A stretch of DNA of 64,000 nt from Coccinella septempunctata (Eukaryota > Arthropoda > Insecta > Coleoptera > Coccinellidae). The translations under genes and the position numbers were made by a program. The notes under the pieces were generated by a model. The model did not search any database. It was not told the DNA's origin and was given only the letters and a program-made list of their open reading frames with translations. The number at the start of each line of letters is the position of its first letter. Within the stretch, counting starts at the first letter, position 1. Shown here one piece after another: positions 56,347-64,000 of the stretch. The stretch covers positions 29,468,064-29,532,063 of the forward strand of contig NC_058191.1 in assembly GCF_907165205.1 (NCBI RefSeq), read 5' to 3'.

Positions 56347-56830
56347 AGATGCAAGATGATTTTTGTTGAATAATTTAACTTTCTGTTAATTCCTTCAAGA
56401 GATACCCATTCTCAACCACTGCATCATATGCATTTCATCTTCGGGTTAATATTTTTGAAATCTACAACTGATGTAACGTATTCCAACTTTAGCCAAAGAA
56501 GATAACGTACATTAACTCTCCTCAAGCTAGTGTATATTATGATATTATACTGATCTCTTGTATTTTCCATGCAAATAACTGGATTTGGTATGCCTTCAAT
56601 CAGTTTGTATAAACTTCAATTATGTTCGTCACATATTTTCCGAAGAGTTTCGACATTGTGATAAAGTACGTAATAACAGAAACTTTTACGTAGAACGGGC
56701 AACATAGCGTTGATTTAAAACCCAAAAATGTTTTGACAAGCGTCATAACCCCACATTTTCGTACTATACAGAGTGAAATGTGTCAAATTTCCATGGCCAA
56801 CCGACTGCTAAAATAAAAGTGAATGGAGTA
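56347..56830 (+). repeat. Solo right-end copy of the 2.8-kb element
   Basis: Matches 8275-8754, ending in CCATGGCCAACCGACTGCTA and then GGAGTATA. The element's left TIR is absent nearby. It directly abuts the next foldback. Confidence 0.88.
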
Positions 56831-56833
56831 TAC

Positions 56834-58440
56834 ACAGTACTCCAAGTGCCAACTGGGCAGGTTGGAAATATCAGACTGGAAAATAATTGTCGTTCCAATA
56901 CTGCGAACAAGTGAAGAACGGACTGTAGACCGGTTTCGCGATCATTGTTCCTCTTCAATGAAGTGTAGCGCTGAATATTCCAAACAGAGGATGGAATGTT
57001 AAACCAAATCGGGACGGCGTTTTGAGAAATTCTTTTCACGATGCGCCACCTCTGCCGCAAAAACTGTACCAAAACCTCGTTTTCTCTGCAGATTCCTATA
57101 CTAATTCATGGCTCCCAGATATAACTACTACCTGCAGCCATCGGATTTACAACAATTTGTAAAGCGACCGCAGGCCGAAAGAAGTGCAAGAACAACGGAA
57201 CAGAAATGTTTATATTTTACGACTTCTTTCGAATTTTCAAACAATTTTGAAGAATTGTTGTTCCAATTATGCGAGTCATGAACGGGCGTAGGAAATTCCA
57301 GAGAAGTCGAAACATCCAAACGCCAGTTTAGACCGGTTTCGGGATCATTGTCTCTCGTCAGTATATTGTAGCGCTGAATATTCCAAACGGGGGATGGAGT
57401 ATCAAACGATGAACCATCTGTCCAGCAAAGTCTTTAAAAACCTAGCATTACTGGAACGACAATTCTTCGGCACTTGGAGTACTGTGTACTCTATTTTCAC
57501 TGCATTTGCGACCGAATGTGGTCTGGCGAGCGAACCCTCTTGACTCGCCTATGGTCTCTTGATGAATGATTTTACATTCGATGATTTGGGATGATTTGGG
57601 AGCCATGAATTGGTTTAGGAGTCTGCAGAGAAAGCGAGGTTTTGGTTCAGTCTGCGGGACAGGTGGCGCATCAGGATGAGAATGGGGAATTCTCCTCTGT
57701 TTGGGTTATCAATGCATATGCAAGTTTAAACTGAATAATTATGAGTTTCATTCATGATTTTTTCAAATGCAACGCGGAAACTATTCAAAATCATTCTTCA
57801 AGTATGGGGTTTTAAAATTTAAATCGCTTGGTTCCGAGTTTACGATTTGGCAACAGCGCCTACTAAACAATGAAAAGAACAATGTCGGATCAACTCGTTT
57901 ATAAAATAACAGCTGTTGCTTTACAGGCGCGTACTTACTGGCGAGCTTCAACTGCAACCGGTCATATAAATCCCATAAGATTTTCCGACCGTCGCAGACA
58001 TCATAGGCAGCCATCTTTGTCTATCTCATCAAGATAATGTATTTGTTGTCCTTTATTATGGAGGCATATTTGAGTCGATGTTGCCAACTTGTGCAATCGA
58101 ATTGAGACGCTTTAAATTTCAAATACCCATTTTAATTTTTCATAAGTGCTTAAAATAATTTTTTTTGGAAACGGTTGAAATGTGACGTTTCAAATATATT
58201 TCATAAAACATACATCATTTTCGCCAGAAGGAGTATTCCCTATTTCTTAAACGTCGCCTCGATTCCGTTCAAGGCACCATGCTCCGCTCGGAATGATTCA
58301 ACGCTACACTGTACTGACGAGGGACAATGATCCCGCAACCGGTCAACAGTTGTATTTGGATGTTTCGAGTTCTCTGGGCATTGAACGACAATTCTTCGGA
58401 ATTGTTATAAAGGGAGATTGAATTATTCGTGTCATTAATG
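56834..58440. mobile_element. Foldback complex with ACAGTACTCCAAGTGCC ends
   Basis: ACAGTACTCCAAGTGCC at about 56837 is inverted near 57473-57490. Inside, GACCGGTTTCGCGATCATTG with GTAGCGCTGAATATTCCAAA (about 56930-57000) is repeated directly at about 57332-57400, and inverted at about 58277-58345. Another pair (GAAATTC-CACGATGCGCCACCT region and ATTCATGGCTCCCA at 57107) is mirrored at 57600-57680. The GGGGAATTCTCC element at 57684-58241 sits inside it. The open frames here are readings of the arms. Confidence 0.75.
57684..58241. mobile_element. GGGGAATTCTCC element, copy 3 (most complete)
   Basis: 558 bp from GGGGAATTCTCC to GGAGTATTCCCT, flanked by AT on each side (AAT before, ATT after). 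It lacks the 8-bp-duplication insert of copy 2. It interrupts the surrounding foldback, so it is younger than that structure. No transposase. Confidence 0.92.
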
Positions 58441-58441
58441 A

Positions 58442-58862
58442 AATTTTACAGTCCTGAATAAATCGGCAAAGGCTGTCGAAAGGTCGACTCAGTTTGAAGT
58501 ACAGTGTTTTTCTATTGGTACTACAACCAATGGTTTCCTATTATATATAATTCCGAGGACATCAGAATTAGTTCTACGTTATTTATTCTGTGCTAAAACG
58601 TAATGCTAAGCTTCTAATATAACCTAGATTGTTCAAATTTGATAAAAACATTCGTAAACATTCCTTATTTTTGGTAGAGTCGTCTAGGAAATTTTTTCGA
58701 TCATATCGAAAATTACGAAAGACGTTTATTTCATTGAGGTGCTTACATATTTCTACTATGCGAAATAGTTTGGAGGTACAAGCTAAGAGCCACGTCCAGA
58801 CACGGAACATCAACCTTCAATATTCCATTGCCTATTTGACGACGAATTTCTTGCACGTTATA
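58442..58862. other. Unassigned gap
   Basis: Open frames on both strands at 58583-58910 overlap and carry no known motif. Confidence 0.4.
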
Positions 58863-59561
58863 CAGGGTGAGTCTTTGACTCGTAAGAATATTTCAACAGT
58901 AGATTCTTGAGGTCAAAAGGAACACTCTTTTCCCTTACCATATTTTCCGAACCGGCTCGGTTTAAAATATACAGGCTGTTGAAAAACCGTAAAAAATTAT
59001 CGTAAAAAATTATTTTCAGTTCTATCTCTCAAACGGCATTTACGAATGAAATGTATTTCTGAATATAGTTTTTAATTCATTTTATGATTCTTTTTCGAAC
59101 ACAATACATCACCCACGTCTTTCAGTTTCCTCATTATGACCACTACGTACCATAAAAATACCTGAAATTCAAAGAACAAAACTCTTGAAACGCTTGGACG
59201 CTATCTAGTGAATATTTGAGAATATTCAAAATAAAAGTATTCTTCATAACTTCTAGTACCTATAATGCGCAATTTGATGTTTAAAAATTGGAAAGTATGT
59301 GTCAAGTTTGAAACAATTGGTACTTTGGCTGAATACAACTCTGTTCAAAAGATCGACAGATGTGTAGTGTCACAGATTTATCTAGTTATTCTGTAGGTGT
59401 TTTTGTTTTTCCAGGAATGGAACCACAGCTCATTATGAAAACTTAAAGGCTATATCTTTTTATCAGGGCCGAATGGAAAAAAATGGTATAGGAAAGAAGT
59501 TTTTCTTTTCACCTCAAGAATCTTTCGTTAAAATATTTGTACGAGTTGAAGACTCACCCTG
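58863..59561. mobile_element. CAGGGTGAGTC MITE family, copy 3
   Basis: The ends CAGGGTGAGTCTTTGACTCG and the inverted GAGTTGAAGACTCACCCTG are TA-flanked. TAGATTCTTGAGGTCAAAAG is mirrored by CACCTCAAGAATCTTTCG. 699 bp, sharing its inner sequence with copy 2 (CCAGGAATGGAACC, CAATTTGATGTTTAAAAATT). Confidence 0.92.
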
Positions 59562-60242
59562 TATATGTAAATGAAAGATAGCAGTAAATCCACGCCATGT
59601 GAAATGGTGACCTATGTTAGCCCTGAAACAACAGAGGCTAGAAATTTCAACGTGGCTCCATTTCCATCAGGAAAACGCTACGAACGAAAAAATCCGACTG
59701 ATTTACGATCCTTGCTCCGCAGACTCCGACGTTCTCCATGCATTGATATACGGCGAAACTTAATAATGAAAAATATAGCCTACCTACACGTCCGGAAAAA
59801 ATATAATCAGTGACAAGTGCAGTTCGGAACAAAATAAATCTGGGTTAGCTAAACCAATTATCGCGCACACGGAAGGGGGTTGCATCTGAGCACAATGGCG
59901 CTCAGAGCCGGTGAAAACAATAACGACTTTAATTTGTAACAGAGTGAAATATTCCGGGGTGAAATTGCATGTACTAATCAACGGTTTCTCGCCGGTTGAA
60001 TATTGAAGCTCCAAGTGGTCGTGTTGGAGGATTTATCAAGGTTATACCTGCTCCCGTGTTGTTTCAGAAATGGTAAACAGAAAAATTATTGAACGAGATG
60101 TCAAACTAGGAATAGTTCCTTTTTCTTGGAATATATTATGGTATTATATTTTCTGCCAACATATCTTCAGAAAAACTCAATTTCCCCTCGGAATATGTTT
60201 ATGTGGAGTTTTTTAGATAAGAAAAATGAGGATTTCATTATA
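59562..60242. other. Unique block, unassigned
   Basis: Less AT-rich than its neighbours with several CpG. A plus frame at 59571-59813 (80 codons) has no recognised motif. The minus frames overlap it. Confidence 0.35.
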
Positions 60243-61132
60243 CAGGGTGTCTGTAAACAAATGCGAAGGACTTAGGGAGATGATCTCTCGATGAAAATAA
60301 GCAGATGAAGTTCCTATAAATTTTTTTCGAAATCCACCTCCCTTCTAAGATACAGCCTTTGGAAGGCGATGACGAGTTATCAGTTTTTAATTTTTTTACG
60401 GGTCCTAAAAAACACTGAGTCATAAAACTAAACATAATATCAAGCACTTAATAAGTGTTAATCACACATTTCTTTTCGATTTCATGATTTTATGATTAGG
60501 GGTTGAAAATAACAACCCCGTATGATTTTCCTTCAAAAATTTTCGAGGGATTTTCGAAACATAAAATTCTCTTATGGTTTCCCATTCAATTCTGGAGAAA
60601 AGAAGTCTCTTGCAAAATTTCAAAACAGTCGATACTTTTCTCGAAATAAATAAAAACTTACAAGCAGTATACGAAGGTCTGTAAGGCAGAGAGGAGAGTT
60701 GATGCATGTATTTTACATAGACATATTAATATAATAAGTATTTTAGCGGGAGGTAGTCATTCTAATGAACAGTGATCAGAACTGCTTGTAAGTTTTTTTC
60801 TCCAGAATTGAATGGGAAACCATAAGAGAATTTTAGTTTTCGAAAGTCTACACGAAAACAATTTTTCAAGGAAAATCACGAGGGGTTGTTATTTTCAACC
60901 AATAATAATAAAGTTATGAGATCTAAAAAAATTGTTTCAGTGACATCCACTCAGTGCTTCACATTATGTATAGTTTTATGACTCAGTGTTTTTCATAACA
61001 CGTAAAAAAATAAAAACTATCAACTTTTCATCGCCTTCCAAATGCTATATCTCGGAAGAGAGGTCGATTTCGAAAAAATTCATAGGAACTTCTCCTGCTT
61101 ATTTTCCTTCGTATTTGTTTACAGACACCCTG
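60243..61132. mobile_element. CAGGGTGTCTG MITE family, copy 2
   Basis: The ends CAGGGTGTCTGTAAACAAAT and the inverted TTTACAGACACCCTG are TA-flanked. 890 bp, with the same arms as 24890-25670, and longer by about 100 bp. In the middle an additional inverted pair (AGTTCTGATCAC/AGCAGT region around 60660-60790) is visible. Frames in the arms are not genes. Confidence 0.92.
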
Positions 61133-61242
61133 TATAATATAAATATTTTCATAAAGAAATATGACCTAGATGTTCAGAGAAAATTGAGAAAATACTGCTC
61201 AATTTAACCTAAAACAGATCATATGATTTTCACAATATGAGT

Positions 61243-61278
61243 TGATGGGTGAAGGTACACAGTTTAACTTCACCCATC
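61243..61278 (+). other. Perfect 11-bp hairpin before a hammerhead-like core
   Basis: GATGGGTGAAG (61243-61253) pairs with CTTCACCCATC (61268-61278) around a 14-base loop. It ends at the first base of the hammerhead-like box that follows. Confidence 0.7.
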
Positions 61279-61315
61279 TGAAGATGCTATTGTGATAGCG
61301 AAACACGTGTCGTGG
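61278..61315 (+). ncRNA. Hammerhead-ribozyme-like core near 61.3 kb
   Basis: CTGAAGA (one change from CTGATGA), stem II GCTAT/ATAGC around TGTG, then GAAAC, then CACG-TGT-CGTG as a stem-III hairpin. This is the most complete of the hammerhead-like sequences in the window, but the U to A change in the first box would be expected to impair catalysis. The family resemblance is to ribozymes of Penelope-like elements; no Penelope coding sequence is nearby. Confidence 0.5.
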
Positions 61316-61319
61316 TTTG

Positions 61320-61709
61320 AAAAGCTGCAACTAGATCTCTTTGTAATTGGTATCAAGCAGCTTGACTGGATTTGGGTCAAGGAATCTTGGAGATAATGCT
61401 AGATGTGGAACACCATAGTTCTAATTTTATGATCAGATAGCGATCAAGTGAAATCAGTGTGAAAGCAGCCACGAGTTCCAGCCACGCGTTTGCCTCGGCG
61501 CCTCGGTGAAGCGGTCGGCCCGCTCGGGGTGTATCTTGATTCGTAATAAAGGCTGGTACGGGATTGATATTGAAAAGTGGTAATGAAAATGAAATTTAAC
61601 GATGTTCTCGAAAAGGGGTGAGGGTACTGAGTATCTACAACCATTCTGAACTATTTCTATGAATGAATAACGAGCTAGTGGGTTGATAAAATGGAAATTT
61701 TCTAGTTTC
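61320..61709. other. Unassigned junction to the satellite
   Basis: A short GC-rich patch lies at 61465-61530 (GTTTGCCTCGGCGCCTCGG). Nothing recognised otherwise. Confidence 0.4.
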
Positions 61710-63010
61710 GAGTTAAATTGAGATATTTGAATTTTTTTTCCAGTGAATATATTCCCTTTAACATGCTCTTTAAGACCTATATACCCACTGATTTTGTCGG
61801 GCACGAATTCACCCCCCACTACCCCCAACTTGTGTGTTTGAAGAATTATGCTAAGTCGGGTAAAATTGAGATATTTGAATTTTTTTTTCAGTGAATATAT
61901 TCCCTTTAACATGCTCTTTAAGACCTATATACCCACTGATTTTGTCGGGCACGAATTCACCCCCCACTACTCCCAACTTGTGTGTTTGAAAAATTATGCT
62001 AAGTCGGGTAAAATTGGGATATTTGAATTTTTTCTCCAGTGAATATATTCCCTTTAACATGCTCTTTAAGACCTATATACCACCTGATTTTGTCGGGCAC
62101 GAATTCACCCCCCACTACCCCCAACTTGTGTGTTTGAAAAATTATGCTAAGTCGGGTAGAATTGAGATATTTGAATTTTTTTTTCAGTGATGATATTCCC
62201 TTTAACATGCTCTTTAAGACCTATATGCCCACTGATTTTGTCGGGCACGAATTCACCCCCCACTACCCCCAACTTGTGTGTCTGAAAAATTATGCTAAGT
62301 CGGGTAAAATTGGGATATTTGAATTTTTTCTCCAGTGAATATATTCCCTTTAACATGCTCTTTAAGACCTATATACCACCTGATTTTGTCGGGCACGAAT
62401 TCACCCCCCACTACCCCCAACTTGTGTGTCTGAAAAATTATGCTAAGTCGGGTAAAATTGAGATATTTGAATTTTTTTTTCAGTGAATATATTCCCTTTA
62501 ACATGCTCTTTAAGACCTATATACCCACTGATTTTGTCGGGCACGAATTCACCCCCCACTACCCCCAACTTGTGTGTTTGAAAAATTATGCTAATTCGGG
62601 TAAAATTGAGATATTTGAATTTTTTTTTTAGTGAATATATTCCTCTTAACATGCTCTTTAAGACCTATATACCCACTGATTTTGTCGGGCACGAATTCAC
62701 CCCCCACTACCCCCAACTTGTGTGTTTGAAAAATTATGCTAAGTCGGGTAGAATTGAGATATTTGATTTTTTTTTCAGTGAATATATTCGCTTTAACATG
62801 GTCTTCGAGACCTATATACCACCTGATTTTGTCGGGCACGAATTCACCCCCCACTACCCCCAACTTATGTGTCTGAAAAATTATGCTAAGTCGGGTTAAA
62901 TTGAGATATTTGAATTTTTTTTTCAGTGAATATATTCCCTTTAACATGCTCTTCGAGACCTATATACCACCTGATTTTGTCGGGCACCAATTCACCCCCA
63001 CTACCCCCAA
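61710..63010 (+). repeat. 148-bp satellite array, forward part
   Basis: Nearly nine head-to-tail units of 148 bp, with landmarks GTGAATATATTCCCTTTAAC, GATTTTGTCGGGCACGAATT, CACCCCCCACTACCCCCAAC and AAATTATGCTAAGTCGGG. Units fall into types: CCCACTG or CCACCTG before ATTTTG, and a T-run ended by TTCAG or TCTCCAG. One unit carries GATGATATTCCC. The 64-codon frames repeating every 148 bp shift frame in each unit (148 is not a multiple of 3), so they are not genes. Confidence 0.97.
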
Positions 63011-64000
63011 CTCTCAATTTTACCCGACTTAGCATAATTTTTCAAACACACAAGTTGGGGGTAGTGGGGGGTGAATTCGTGCCCGACAAAATCAGTGGGC
63101 ATATAGGTCTTAAAGAGCATGTTAAAGGGAATATATTCACTGAAAAAAAAATTCAAATATCTCAATTTTACCCGACTTAGCATAATTTTTCAGACACACA
63201 AGTTGGGGGTGGTGGGGGGTGAATTCGTGCCCGACAAAATCAGGTGGTATATAGGTCTTAAAGAGCATGTTAAAGGGAATATATTCACTGAAAAAAAAAT
63301 TCAAATATCTCAATTTTACCCGACTTAGCATAATTTTTCAAACACACAAGTTGGGGGTAGTGGGGGGTGAATTCGTGCCCGACAAAATCAGGTGGTATAT
63401 AGGTCTTAAAGAGCATGTTAAAGGGAATATATTCACTGGAAAAAAAATTCAAATATCTCAATTTTACCCGACTTAGCATAATTTTTCAAACACACAAGTT
63501 GGGGGTAGTGGTGGGTGGATTCGTGCCCGACAAAATCAGGTGGTGTATAAGTCTTGAAGAGCATTGTAAATAGAATATCATCACTGAAAAAAAAAATTCA
63601 AATATCTCAATTCTACCCGACTTAGCATAATTCTTCAAACACACAAGTTGGGGGTAGTGGGGGGTGAATTCGTGCCCGACAAAATCAGGTGGTATATTGG
63701 TCTTAAAGAGCATGTTAAAGGGAATATATTCACTGGAGAAAAAATTCAAATATCCCAATTTTACCCGACTTAGCATAATTTTTCAGACACACAAGTTGGG
63801 GGTAGTGGGGGGTGAATTCGTGCCCGACAAAATCAGTGGGCATATAGGTCTTAAAGAGCATGTTAAAGGGAATATCATCACTGAAAAAAAAATTCAAATA
63901 TCTCAATTCTACCCGACTTAGCATAATTTTTCAAACACACAAGTTGGGGGTAGTGGGGGGTGAATTCGTGCCCGACAAAATCAGGTGGTATATAGGTCTT
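63011..64000 (-). repeat. 148-bp satellite array, inverted part
   Basis: After the junction at about 63011 the same unit continues in reverse orientation for 6.7 units to the window edge. The order of variants near the end (CTCCAG-type unit, GATGATATTCCC unit, then a CCACCTG unit) mirrors the three units at about 62026-62470, so a block of the array is duplicated as an inverted copy. Confidence 0.97.

Noticed and set aside
61454..63924. Many 60-118 codon open frames on both strands
   Set aside because: They recur every 148 bp, shift frame from unit to unit and mirror across the inversion. They are readings of satellite DNA.
1..64000. tRNA or rRNA genes
   Set aside because: I found no cloverleaf with matching A and B boxes and no rRNA-like conserved block; a dedicated scan would settle it.
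61710..64000. CRISPR array
   Set aside because: Repeats are contiguous 148-bp units without spacers, and the genome is eukaryotic.

Overview
This is AT-rich eukaryotic DNA, almost certainly from an insect. It holds mariner elements, several non-LTR retrotransposon relics of insect type, many short inverted-repeat elements bordered by TA, and a 148-bp satellite. A beetle is plausible but is not shown by the sequence. No open frame looks like a complete host gene. The longest open frames are about 100 to 170 codons, and most are explained by transposons, palindrome arms or satellite units. The window is best read as intergenic or deep intronic sequence packed with nested, decayed mobile elements.

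Layout. 0-5 kb: a dispersed repeat also found at 45.9 kb, a block of roughly 285-bp repeats, and a 611-bp element with very long inverted ends. 5-9 kb: a dead non-LTR retrotransposon split by a 2.8-kb inverted-repeat element that carries further inserts and a decayed helix-turn-helix transposase exon. 10-11.3 kb: one TIR element inside another. 13-14.8 kb: a mariner copy cut by a 595-bp element bounded by AT. 16-17.6 kb: a large foldback made of nested palindromes. 18-28.5 kb: several MITEs, a tandemly duplicated retrotransposon fragment, and an inserted element with a perfect 8-bp target duplication. 30-35 kb: a cluster of three different LINE relics, one interrupted by a 1.3-kb TIR element. 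37 kb: palindromic and single hammerhead-ribozyme-like sequences resembling those of Penelope-like elements, beside a LINE 3' end. 42.7-43.9 kb: a second, better preserved but dead mariner. 46.2-46.8 kb: a PIF/Harbinger-type MITE with TAA duplications. 53-61 kb: further MITEs and foldbacks. 61.7-64.0 kb: a 148-bp satellite array that reverses orientation once and runs off the window.

The elements form families with copies inside the window: three copies starting CAGGGTGAGTC, two starting CAGGGTGTCTG, three starting GGGGAATTCTCC and two mariners. They can therefore be compared with each other, and several nested insertions can be dated relative to one another. A few short unexplained open stretches, some with splice-like edges, are listed as weak exon candidates. 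I found no convincing tRNA, rRNA, CRISPR or bacterial-type operon. I saw no novel multi-gene system. The most unusual items are the hammerhead-like palindrome, the nested foldbacks, the element with an 8-bp duplication, and the satellite inversion.
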